From contig JAJYAE010000303.1 of the NCBI GenBank assembly GCA_021779695.1, positions 1 through 5,354 on the forward strand: 5,354 nt of DNA, given 5' to 3'. Positions 1 through 5,354 of this stretch are shown one piece after another (the first letter of the stretch is position 1; the number at the start of each line of letters is the position of its first letter). This DNA comes from Acidobacteriota bacterium. Its GTDB lineage: Bacteria > Acidobacteriota > Terriglobia > Terriglobales > Acidobacteriaceae. The position numbers and the translations under genes are program-made. The notes under the pieces are model-generated. The model was given only the letters and a program-made list of their open reading frames with translations, did no database searches and had not been told where the DNA came from.

Positions 1-1
1 G

Positions 2-301
2 GACGGCGGTTACACATTTCACCTGATGTCGCGGGACGGGGCGCGGCTGGTGATTGACGGCATGGAAGTGGCGAAGACGGGGCCGCCGTTTGCGCAGGTG
101 TGCGGGTCGCCGGGCAATGCGGCGCGCTATGCGCGGGGCTCGCTGGGGCTGCATGCGGGCAAGCATCTTTTTCGCATGGAGGGACTGCACTTTGCCAGTC
201 CGGGCTCGCCGCGGCTGATGTGGGAGGGGCCGGGATTGCCGCTGGCGGAGGTGCCGGCGGCGGCCTACAGCCACGCAGCCGAGGCGGAGGTGACGCGGTA
301 G
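2..301 (+). CDS. PA14-domain protein, C-terminal end (5' end off the window)
   Basis: The frame is open from the left edge to a TAG at 299-301, giving 99 visible residues with the true start outside the window. The visible part looks like the second half of a PA14 beta-barrel. An opening 'DGGYTFHL' strand is followed by 'SRDGARLVIDG' (about residues 10-20), the family's usual [SD]-x-DG-x-R-L-x-IDG core. A 'GLHAGKHLFRMEG' strand and an 'LMWEGPG' strand near the C-terminus follow. PA14 domains are generally carbohydrate-binding or adhesive modules attached to secreted glycosidases, proteases or other surface enzymes. Here the domain is the last one in the protein, with only about 20 residues after it. 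The catalytic or partner domain is not visible, so the overall function cannot be named. An internal ATG at 26 lies inside the conserved fold and is unlikely to be the real start. Confidence 0.75.
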   Translation, partial: DGGYTFHLMSRDGARLVIDGMEVAKTGPPFAQVCGSPGNAARYARGSLGLHAGKHLFRMEGLHFASPGSPRLMWEGPGLPLAEVPAAAYSHAAEAEVTR

Positions 302-361
302 AAAGCAGGGAACAGGGGAAAGGAAGGCGCCGGTCCGACTGTTCTCAATCCCAAAGTTGTT

Positions 362-390
362 TTGAATTGCGGCTGTCAAGCCGCTACCAT
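362..390 (+). promoter_or_regulatory. Candidate sigma70-type promoter for the DUF433/DUF5615 operon
   Basis: TTGAAT (362-367) and TACCAT (385-390) match the -35 and -10 consensus at four of six bases each and are separated by exactly 17 bases. Transcription would start near 396-398, just ahead of the AGGAG at 408-412. This is a consensus match by eye only, in an otherwise GC-rich stretch. The spacing and the position relative to the gene support it; there is no direct evidence of transcription. Confidence 0.4.
369..384. promoter_or_regulatory. Perfect inverted repeat in the promoter spacer, possible operator
   Basis: GCGGCT (369-374) and AGCCGC (379-384) are exact reverse complements separated by GTCA, and they fill the spacer between the proposed -35 and -10 boxes. 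Toxin-antitoxin operons are commonly autorepressed by the antitoxin bound to a palindrome over the promoter, and DUF433 has a helix-turn-helix-like fold. The role as an operator is inferred from position. A 6-bp palindrome in GC-rich DNA can arise by chance. Confidence 0.3.
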
Positions 391-407
391 GACAGTGAGG
401 CTCGAAA

Positions 408-412
408 AGGAG
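408..412 (+). promoter_or_regulatory. Ribosome binding site that sets the DUF433 start
   Basis: AGGAG, within AAAAGGAG at 405-412, ends 6 bases before the ATG at 419. It favours that ATG over the in-frame TTG at 362 and ATG at 389, which have no comparable site and would add residues outside the family domain. Confidence 0.7.
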
Positions 413-418
413 CGGCGC

Positions 419-649
419 ATGGGACAACTGAATCGCATCACACAAAATCCAGACGTGATGGGCGGCAAGGCGTGCATTCGCGGGATGCGCGTTACAGTTG
501 GCATGATTGTCGGGCAGATCGGAGCTGGGCACAGCGTTGACGAAATCCTCGCCAGCTACCCCTATCTGGAGCGAGAGGACGTAATGCAGGCGCTTCGCTA
601 CGCCGCGTGGCTTGCTGAAGAACGCGAGGTTGTGCTGGCTACGGCATGA
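419..649 (+). CDS. DUF433 family protein, probable antitoxin
   Basis: The product is a 76-residue protein of the DUF433 family (Pfam PF04255), a small winged-helix/HTH-like group usually paired with PIN-like partners and treated as antitoxins. Family features visible are 'RITQNPDVMGGKACIRGMRV' (residues 6-25), matching the R-I-x-x-x-P-x-x-x-x-G-K-x-x-I-x-G-x-R-[IV] signature. After it come 'GHSVDEILASYPYL' (37-50) and 'REDVMQALRYAA' (52-63), the 'G-x-S-x-x-E-I-x-x-x-[YF]-P-x-L-x-x-E-D-[IV]-x-x-A-L-x-Y-A' half. The length is normal for the family. The start at 419 is chosen for its Shine-Dalgarno sequence; longer versions would begin at 389 or at the TTG at 362. The stop overlaps the next gene's start as ATGA (646-649), which indicates translational coupling. 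It would neutralise the downstream protein and might repress the operon; both roles are inferred from family and context. Confidence 0.88.
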   Translation: MGQLNRITQNPDVMGGKACIRGMRVTVGMIVGQIGAGHSVDEILASYPYLEREDVMQALRYAAWLAEEREVVLATA

Positions 650-1020
650 AGCTGCTCGTCGATATGAACCTTTCTCCGCGCTGGGTGAGCCTGCTGGTCA
701 ACGCGGGCATCGAGGCGACGCATTGGTCGACGATTGGAGAGGCCAACGCACTGGACTCGGAGATCATGGCTTACGCCAAGGTGAATCACTACGTGGTGCT
801 TACACACGACCTCGACTTCAGCGCAATTCTCGCTGTCACACACGGCGAGAAGCCCAGCGTCGCGCAAATTCGCGCCGAGGATCTGAGCCTCGACGTGATC
901 GGGAAGCAGGTCATTGCCGCTCTCCTGCAAATGACTGTCGAGTTGGAAGAGGGCGCATTACTCACCATCGATCCAAACCGCATTCGTTTGCGCGTTCTGC
1001 CTTTGCCGTCGAAAGTCTGA
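646..1020 (+). CDS. DUF5615 PIN-like protein, probable toxin nuclease
   Basis: The product is a 124-residue protein matching DUF5615 (Pfam PF18480), related to the Mut7-C/PIN-like nuclease fold. The N-terminus 'MKLLVDMNLSP' carries the first conserved acidic residue, Asp6. 'ALDSEIMAYA' supplies Asp37 and Glu39, and 'VVLTHDLDF' gives Asp55 and Asp57. These are placed like the metal-binding acids of PIN-type RNases. The C-terminal part ends in the family's 'GALLTIDPNRIRLRVLPL' strand pattern. The ATG overlaps the DUF433 stop and there is no good Shine-Dalgarno sequence at the right distance, so expression probably depends on translation of the upstream gene. All recognisable catalytic positions are present and no frameshift is seen. 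RNA cleavage is an inference from fold similarity. Experimental evidence for toxicity in this subfamily is thin to my knowledge. Confidence 0.87.
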   Translation: MKLLVDMNLSPRWVSLLVNAGIEATHWSTIGEANALDSEIMAYAKVNHYVVLTHDLDFSAILAVTHGEKPSVAQIRAEDLSLDVIGKQVIAALLQMTVELEEGALLTIDPNRIRLRVLPLPSKV

Positions 1021-1083
1021 CGCCCAGTCGATCGGCAGCATCATTGATTCAGCTTTTCTTTGGAAGCGGTTCCTTCTTCTTCA

Positions 1084-2679
1084 TTATTTAGGCAACTGGC
1101 TTGCATCCCATCCGCCGCCGAGGGCGCGGATGAGGGCGACGCTTGAGGCGAACTGCCTAGTTTCGAGGTCGATGGCGGTGCGCTGGTTCTGGAGCAGGGT
1201 GGCTTCAGTGGTGAGGACTTCGAGGTAGCTGGTGACGCCGCCTTTGTAGCGCTGATTGGAGAGGTCGAAGGACTGCTGCGCGGCGGCGACGGCTCGATCT
1301 TCCACGCCGGATTCCTGCTGGAGGATGCGGAGACTGGAGAGCTGGTCTTCCACGTCCTGGAAGGCAGTGATGACGGTGTTGCGATAGCTGGCGGCCTGGG
1401 CCTCATAGGCGTGGCGCGCCTGGCTGGTGAGGGCGTGGCGCTGGCCGGCGTCGAAGAGCAACTCCGTTGCTTGTGCGCCCAGACTCCACAGGGAACTTGG
1501 GCTTTGAATCCATGTGCCGCCGTGGGCGCTTTCAAAGCCGCCGGTTCCTCCGAGGCTGATGGTGGGGTAGAAGGCGCTGACGGCGATGCCGATCTGGGCG
1601 TTGGCCGTGGCGGCGCGGCGCTCTGCGGCGGCAATGTCGGGGCGGCGCTCGAGCAGTTGCGAGGGCACGCCGAGGGGGATTCTGGGCAGCGGCCCGTCGA
1701 GCGGCGAGGGCGGAATGCTGAAGGTGGAGAGGTCGAGGTTGGCGAGCGCGCCGATGGCGTGTTCGTACTGGGCGCGGGCGACGCCCACATCGACAAGCTG
1801 GGCGCGGACGGTTTCCAACTGGGTGCGGGCCAGGGCGACGTCGGCGGCGGTGCCGATGCCGCCATCGAGCAGGCGCTGGGTGAGGTCGAGCTGCTGCTCG
1901 AGCGTGGTGACGGTGTCCTGCAGAAGGCGGGTCTGGGAGTCGAGACCGCGCAGGTCGAAGTAGGCGGAGGCCATTTCAGCGTGGAGGGCGAGATCGACGA
2001 TGGCGACGTCGGCGGCGCTGGCCTGGGCGCCGGCGCGGGCAGCCTCGATGGTGCGGCGGATGCGGCCGAAGAAGTCGGGTTCCCAACTGGCCTGGCCGGC
2101 GAGCACGAGGTCGTTGAACTGGCTGGGGCTGCCCGCCGGGCTGAGAGGGCGATTGGCGGAGAGCTTGCTGTGCGTATAGGACGAGCCGAGGCCGAGCGTG
2201 GGATAGAGCTGGGCGCGTGTGGCGGCAACCTGGTCGCGGACGGCGAGGTAGGTCTCAACGGCGCTCTGGAGGCTCTGGTTGTTGGTGGCGATGAGGTCTT
2301 CGAGCCGGTTGAGCTGCGGGTCGTTGTAGACCTGCCACCACTTGCCGCGGAGCATGCCGTCAGAGGGCGTGGCGGGCTGCCATGCGCCACCGGCGGGCCT
2401 GGGCGGCGGAACGACAGCGGCTGCGCCGGCTTCCTTGTAGGCAGCGGGCGGCTGGTAGGTGGGGCGGTTGTAGTTGGGGCCGACGGGCTTGCAGCCGGCG
2501 AGAAGCGTGAGGGAGGCGAGGATGAAGATCCCAGGTCTCAAAAGCGAGAACTCGGGTACGCGGAACTGGTTAGTTTCCCAGGTCTCAAAAGCGAGACGTG
2601 GGGCACCCGGGGAGTCGTTGCGGGTCTCAGAAGCGAGACCTGGGGCACCCGATGGGTTTGAGGTGGGCGCGCTCCGCAT
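1084..2679 (-). CDS. RND efflux outer-membrane lipoprotein channel, NodT/TolC type
   Basis: The product is 531 residues as read from ATG 2679, the outer-membrane channel of the tripartite pump encoded just upstream. A lipoprotein signal core 'FILASLTLLAGC' ends at Cys63, which is followed by 'KPVGPNYNRP', the family's usual start after the lipidated cysteine. The mature part is about 469 residues, normal for the NodT family, and shows two OEP repeats (about 125-315 and 340-525). Recognisable stretches are 'LLERRPDIAAAERR', 'ISAFYPTISLGG'-like 'VSAFYPTISLGG', 'LLFDAGQR' and 'RYKGGVTSYLEVL'. The start is chosen because GGGAGG lies 9 bases upstream and the ATG follows the adaptor stop by 2 bases. 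The oddity is that about 50 residues before the signal core are largely encoded by three palindromic repeats. Another possible start is the TTG at 2541, giving a 16-residue signal peptide, but it lacks a good ribosome binding site. The gene is convergent with the DUF5615 gene. Confidence 0.93.
   Translation of the reverse strand: MRSAPTSNPSGAPGLASETRNDSPGAPRLAFETWETNQFRVPEFSLLRPGIFILASLTLLAGCKPVGPNYNRPTYQPPAAYKEAGAAAVVPPPRPAGGAWQPATPSDGMLRGKWWQVYNDPQLNRLEDLIATNNQSLQSAVETYLAVRDQVAATRAQLYPTLGLGSSYTHSKLSANRPLSPAGSPSQFNDLVLAGQASWEPDFFGRIRRTIEAARAGAQASAADVAIVDLALHAEMASAYFDLRGLDSQTRLLQDTVTTLEQQLDLTQRLLDGGIGTAADVALARTQLETVRAQLVDVGVARAQYEHAIGALANLDLSTFSIPPSPLDGPLPRIPLGVPSQLLERRPDIAAAERRAATANAQIGIAVSAFYPTISLGGTGGFESAHGGTWIQSPSSLWSLGAQATELLFDAGQRHALTSQARHAYEAQAASYRNTVITAFQDVEDQLSSLRILQQESGVEDRAVAAAQQSFDLSNQRYKGGVTSYLEVLTTEATLLQNQRTAIDLETRQFASSVALIRALGGGWDASQLPK
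2530..2651 (-). repeat. Three-copy cluster of a 33-base imperfect palindromic repeat
   Basis: Three related units lie at about 2530-2562 (A), 2577-2609 (B) and 2619-2651 (C), at intervals of 47 and 42 bases. All share GTCTC-A(A/G)AAGC-GAGA, and B and C continue into TGGGGCACCCG. A and B also share CCCAGGTCTCAAAAGCGAGA exactly. Copy C contains a GGTCTC/GAGACC stem of 6 bp around the loop AGAAGC. Copy B can pair CCCA with TGGG outside the GTCTC/GAGAC stem, with one mismatch. Copy A is the most diverged in its second half. The units lie at the 5' end of the channel gene and are read in frame, C and B in the same frame and A in another. I recall similar short repeats scattered in Terriglobia genomes, which I could not verify. 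Confidence 0.85.
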
Positions 2680-2688
2680 GCCTACTTG

Positions 2689-2694
2689 CCTCCC
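2689..2694 (-). promoter_or_regulatory. Ribosome binding site of the outer-membrane channel gene
   Basis: The minus strand reads GGGAGG here, 9 bases before the ATG at 2679 and inside the last codons of the adaptor gene. It supports the ATG at 2679 as the start, and so translation through the repeats, and lets the channel be made even though the adaptor gene contains an earlier stop. Confidence 0.65.
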
Positions 2695-3269
2695 GCGTCG
2701 TTCTGGCTGTTCACCGGGGCGACCTTTTCGCCCTCGATGAGCGAGTCGGGCGGATCCTGGATCACGCGGTCGGTGGCGCTGATGCCGCTGATGATCTGCA
2801 CGTTGGCGCCGTCGTCCTCGCCGATGACGACGTGGACGAGGTGGGCGATATTGCCGTGGACGACGGTGCCCAGCTGCAGACCTTCGCGGCGGAAGATGAG
2901 CGCGGCGGCGGGCACGACGAAGGTGGGCGCGGCGCCGGGGGTCTTGAAGTGGACCTGGGCGAGCGAGCCGGGGAGCAGCTTGCCGTCGCGGTTGTCCACG
3001 TCGATTTCAACCAGCAAGGTGCGGCTGGCGGGGTCGATGGCCTTGGCGGTGCGGACAAGCGTGCCGGTGAAGGTCTGGCCGGGATGCTCGGGGAAGGCGA
3101 GGCTGATTTTTGCGCCGACTTTGGCGGTCTGCGCGTAGAGCTGCGGCACGTTGGTGTAGACGCGCAGCGTCTGGATGGCCTGCATGTGGAACAGCTCTTT
3201 GCCCGCGCCCGGGTCGATCAACTGGCCGATGTCGATGTTGCGCGCGGTGACCACGCCGTCCAAGGGCGC

Positions 3270-3272
3270 CTA
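3270..3272 (-). other. In-frame TAG inside the adaptor gene
   Basis: The minus strand reads ATC TAG GCG, giving Ile-stop-Ala, between the coiled-coil hairpin and the second lipoyl half. A single change of the third base (position 3270) to give TAC or TAT would restore the expected Tyr. Both flanks are in the same frame and the family sequence continues with no residues missing, so this is a point substitution and not an indel. A run of six T (3275-3280 on the + strand) lies beside it but has not shifted the frame. Confidence 0.9.
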
Positions 3273-3898
3273 GATTTTTTCGAACGACTGCAACTGGCGC
3301 AGGCGGTCCACATTGGCCTGCGCGGACTTGACGGCGGCGGCGGTGGCGGCGGCCTGGTTGACGTAGGTGTCGGTGTCCTGGCGGGAGACGGCCTGGGACT
3401 TGACGAGGCCGGTGTAGCGTTCGGCCTGGATGCGGGCGTTGTTGGCATTGGCATCGGCGGTGGCGAGGTCAGCCTCGGCCTGATGCAGTTGCTGGTCCAC
3501 TTCCGGCGTGTCGATGACCGCCAGCAATGCGCCCTTCTTCACGCGCGCGCCGATGTCGAAGTACCAGTGAAGCAGGTAGCCGGAGGTGCGGGCGAAGATG
3601 GGCGAATCGGTATAGGCGGTCACGTTGCCGGGCAGCACCAGGCTGGTGACCGGCGCGCCGGGTTTGGGTGGCAGGGCGATGACCGTGCGCGCGGCCAGCT
3701 CATTGGTAGACTCGGCCAGCACCCGGTCACTGTGCATGCGGCTCAGGATGCCCAGCGCGGCCAGCACCGCCAACACCACAAGCGCCACCACAACGCCGCC
3801 TACCGCAAGACGCGGCGAAACAGAGGCCTGCTCCGGTGCGCTCTCGTGACTGTGAGCCGCGGGAGGAGGGTTCGGATTGGATCGGTTCGTCATAGAAG

Positions 3899-5354
3899 CT
3901 ACTCCGGAAGCGGTTCAAACTCATCGAACACACCGGCATGCGCCGCGCCGCGCGCCGAGGGACGGCGGCGCTCAAGCCAGGCGTGCACCAGAGAGAAAAA
4001 TGCGGGAACAAAGAAGAGCGTGGCCACGGTGGCCAGCAGAAGACCGCCGATCACCGCGCGCCCCAGCGGCGCGTTCTGCTCTCCGCCGTCGCCCAGTCCA
4101 AGCGCCATCGGCACCATCCCGATGATCATCGCCAGCGCCGTCATCAGCACAGGACGAAGACGCACGAAGCCGGCATTCAGCGCCGCGCGGCGCGCATCGC
4201 CTACGAGGATATCCATCTGTTCACGGGCAAAACTGACCACAAGAATCGAATTGGCCGTGGCCACTCCCATGCACATGATCGCCCCGGTGAGCGCGGGCAC
4301 GCTGAGCCGCGTGCCGGTGAGGAACAGAAACCACACGATTCCGGCGAGCGCCGCAGGAAGCGCGGAGATGATGAGAAATGGATCAAGCCACGACTGGAAA
4401 TTCACCACAATCAGCAGATAGACAAGGAGAATCGAGAAGGCCAGACCGGCAAGAAGGCCGACATACGACTTGTTCATGGTCTCGCTCTGGCCGCGCAGGA
4501 CGATGTGCGAACCGCGGGGAACGTCGTGGTTCTGTTCGTGGCGGGCGATGATCTTTTCCATGGCGCGGGTGACGGCGCCTAGGTCGGTGCCCTCCACGTT
4601 GGCGTAGATGTCGAGGACGGGCTGGATGTCATAGTGGCTGACGGTGCCGAGTTCAGCGCCGGGTACGATGGCGGCAACGTTGCCGAGCACCTGCACGGGG
4701 CTTGCGGCGCCGGGCGCGGCGGTGGCGGCAGAAATGCTGCCGGCGGGCAGCGAAGAGGCACTGCCGTTGACGGGCAGGCTTTTGAGTTCAGCCATGGTGT
4801 CCACGCCATATTGCGGAGACTGCACGGCGACGTTGTAGCTGACGCCGTTGTTTGGATCGAGGAAGAAGGTGGGCGAGGTCTGGAAGCTGCCGCTGAGGGC
4901 CACGAGGAGGTTCTGCGCCACGTCGCGCTGGGTAAGGCCGATGTCGCGGGCTCGTGTGCGGTCCACGTTTACGGTCAGGTTGGGCATGTCAAAGGGCTGC
5001 TGGATATGTGCATCGGCGATGCCGGGGACGTAGCGCACTTCGTTCAATATGCGCTCGGCCAGGGCGCGGTTGTCGTAGAGATTCGGCCCGACAAACTGAA
5101 TGTCAATGGGCGCGGCGAGACCGAAGTCCAGGATCTGCGTGACGATGTCAACGGGCAGCACGTAGAAGGTGACGCCGGGGTATTGATCGGCCAGTACCTG
5201 GCGGAGGTGATTGACATAGGCCTCGGTGGGGTGATGGTCCTTGCTGAGCTGCACCTGGATATCGGCGTCCGCGGTGCCGACCGGGGCCGAAGTGGAGTAA
5301 GACAGATTGAGGCCGGAGTAGGGCAGACCGATGTTGTCGACGATGGTGACGACT
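3899..5354 (-). CDS. RND efflux permease (AcrB/HAE1-like), C-terminal half, 5' end off the window
   Basis: The frame is open from the right edge to TAG 3901-3899, giving 484 residues of a protein normally about 1,030-1,080 long. This is the inner-membrane, proton-driven pump of the tripartite exporter. The visible part starts in the second periplasmic porter region ('DNIGLPYSGLNLSYS', 'GTADADIQVQL', 'PVDIVTQILDFGLAAPIDIQ', 'VNVDRTRARDIGLTQRDVAQNLL'). It continues through the rest of that region into five membrane helices equivalent to TM8-TM12, at roughly 4400-4465, 4320-4385, 4230-4300, 4085-4150 and 3995-4070. The TM10 motif is 'GVATANSIL', where AcrB of E. coli has 'GLSAKNAIL', so the relay lysine is Ala here. 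A GTG at 5252-5254 is inside conserved sequence and is not the start. Drug, solvent or other organic substrates are plausible, but the substrate cannot be read from this half. No helix or motif in the visible part is broken. Confidence 0.95.
   Translation of the reverse strand, partial: VVTIVDNIGLPYSGLNLSYSTSAPVGTADADIQVQLSKDHHPTEAYVNHLRQVLADQYPGVTFYVLPVDIVTQILDFGLAAPIDIQFVGPNLYDNRALAERILNEVRYVPGIADAHIQQPFDMPNLTVNVDRTRARDIGLTQRDVAQNLLVALSGSFQTSPTFFLDPNNGVSYNVAVQSPQYGVDTMAELKSLPVNGSASSLPAGSISAATAAPGAASPVQVLGNVAAIVPGAELGTVSHYDIQPVLDIYANVEGTDLGAVTRAMEKIIARHEQNHDVPRGSHIVLRGQSETMNKSYVGLLAGLAFSILLVYLLIVVNFQSWLDPFLIISALPAALAGIVWFLFLTGTRLSVPALTGAIMCMGVATANSILVVSFAREQMDILVGDARRAALNAGFVRLRPVLMTALAMIIGMVPMALGLGDGGEQNAPLGRAVIGGLLLATVATLFFVPAFFSLVHAWLERRRPSARGAAHAGVFDEFEPLPE
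3902..3905 (-). promoter_or_regulatory. Ribosome binding site of the adaptor gene
   Basis: GGAG on the minus strand lies 8 bases before the ATG at 3893 and overlaps the end of the permease gene, whose TAG is at 3901-3899. It supports the chosen start and coupled translation. Confidence 0.55.

Larger units (their letters stand above)
2682..3893 (-). pseudogene. RND efflux periplasmic adaptor (HlyD/AcrA type) interrupted by one in-frame stop
   Basis: Read through the stop this is a 403-codon frame, the normal length for a membrane fusion protein linking the RND permease to the outer-membrane channel. The first part (3893-3270, 207 residues) has a cytoplasmic tail, a membrane anchor at about residues 29-50, and the first lipoyl half with 'ARTSGYLLHWYFDIGARVKKG'-type sequence ending in 'LLAVIDTPEVD'. 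It then has an Ala/Gln-rich coiled-coil hairpin at about 131-203. It ends 'QSFEKI' and then TAG (3272-3270). The same frame resumes immediately with 'APLDGVVTARNIDIGQLI', the second lipoyl half, followed by the beta-barrel and membrane-proximal domains to TAG 2684-2682. Homologues usually read 'FEKIxAPFDGVVTARN' with an aromatic residue, normally Tyr, at the stop position. The second part alone could start only at a TTG (3263) without a ribosome binding site or signal sequence, so it would not be a functional adaptor. The 5' start has GGAG 8 bases upstream. A sequencing error would restore an intact gene. Confidence 0.85.

Noticed and set aside
302..330. Purine-rich AGGGAACAGGGGAAAGGAAG-like stretch after the PA14 gene, resembling short direct repeats
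   Set aside because: The units are not repeated cleanly enough to define a repeat and show no hairpin or terminator form.
1021..1083. Possible bidirectional terminator between the convergent operons, with GGAA-GCGG-TTCC at 1062-1073 followed by a T/C-rich stretch
   Set aside because: The stem is only 4 bp and the following tract is not a clean T run. It is too weak to annotate.
2530..2651. The repeat cluster as a CRISPR array
   Set aside because: The spacers are only 14 and 9 bases, the units vary, and the cluster is inside a coding frame with no cas genes nearby.
1411..2661. A long open frame on the + strand opposite the outer-membrane channel gene
   Set aside because: It is Gly/Ala/Val/Glu-rich with no recognisable domain and lies antisense to a clear NodT-family gene. 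GC-rich codon use on the other strand explains its openness.
2682..3263. Treating the second half of the adaptor as an independent gene starting at TTG 3263
   Set aside because: It begins in the middle of a lipoyl domain, has no signal sequence, and shows no Shine-Dalgarno sequence upstream. It is better read as the downstream part of one interrupted gene.
2598..4421. A 607-codon open frame on the + strand spanning the adaptor and permease genes
   Set aside because: Its composition is that of antisense shadow sequence ('GVGVLAGDGLGLDEAGVA'-like runs). It crosses three well-supported minus-strand genes and shows no domain.

Overview
This high-GC window reads as a chromosomal segment from a free-living, Gram-negative-type (diderm) bacterium. 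Acidobacteriota, class Terriglobia, is my best guess. That guess rests on the style of the RND/NodT efflux proteins and on the short 'GTCTC-AAAAGC-GAGAC ... TGGGGCACCC' repeat, which I recall from genomes of that group. It is an inference, because no search could be run.

Layout. Positions 2-301 (+) hold the last 99 codons of a PA14-domain protein. Positions 302-418 are non-coding and contain a plausible sigma70-type promoter with a perfect small inverted repeat in its spacer. This leads into a two-gene toxin-antitoxin-like operon on the + strand: a DUF433 protein (419-649) and a DUF5615 PIN-like protein (646-1020), which overlap by ATGA. About 63 bases then separate this operon from a convergent minus-strand operon that fills the rest of the window.

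The minus-strand operon is read right to left. It encodes a tripartite RND efflux pump in the order inner-membrane RND permease (C-terminal half only, running off the right edge), periplasmic adaptor (HlyD/AcrA type), and outer-membrane NodT/TolC-type lipoprotein channel. The genes are tightly packed, with gaps of 5 and 2 bases, and the two visible downstream starts each have a Shine-Dalgarno sequence. The three products would form one envelope-spanning exporter.

Two things stand out. First, the adaptor gene is interrupted by one in-frame TAG (3270-3272) with the frame intact on both sides, exactly where the protein leaves its coiled-coil hairpin. As written the pump lacks a complete adaptor, unless the stop is a sequencing error or is read through. 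Second, three copies of a 33-base imperfect palindromic repeat lie in the 5' end of the outer-membrane channel gene, between its best start codon and its lipoprotein signal core. They are translated in frame and appear to have replaced the normal start of the signal peptide. I found no clear new defence or mobile system. The DUF433/DUF5615 pair belongs to a recognised but poorly characterised class.
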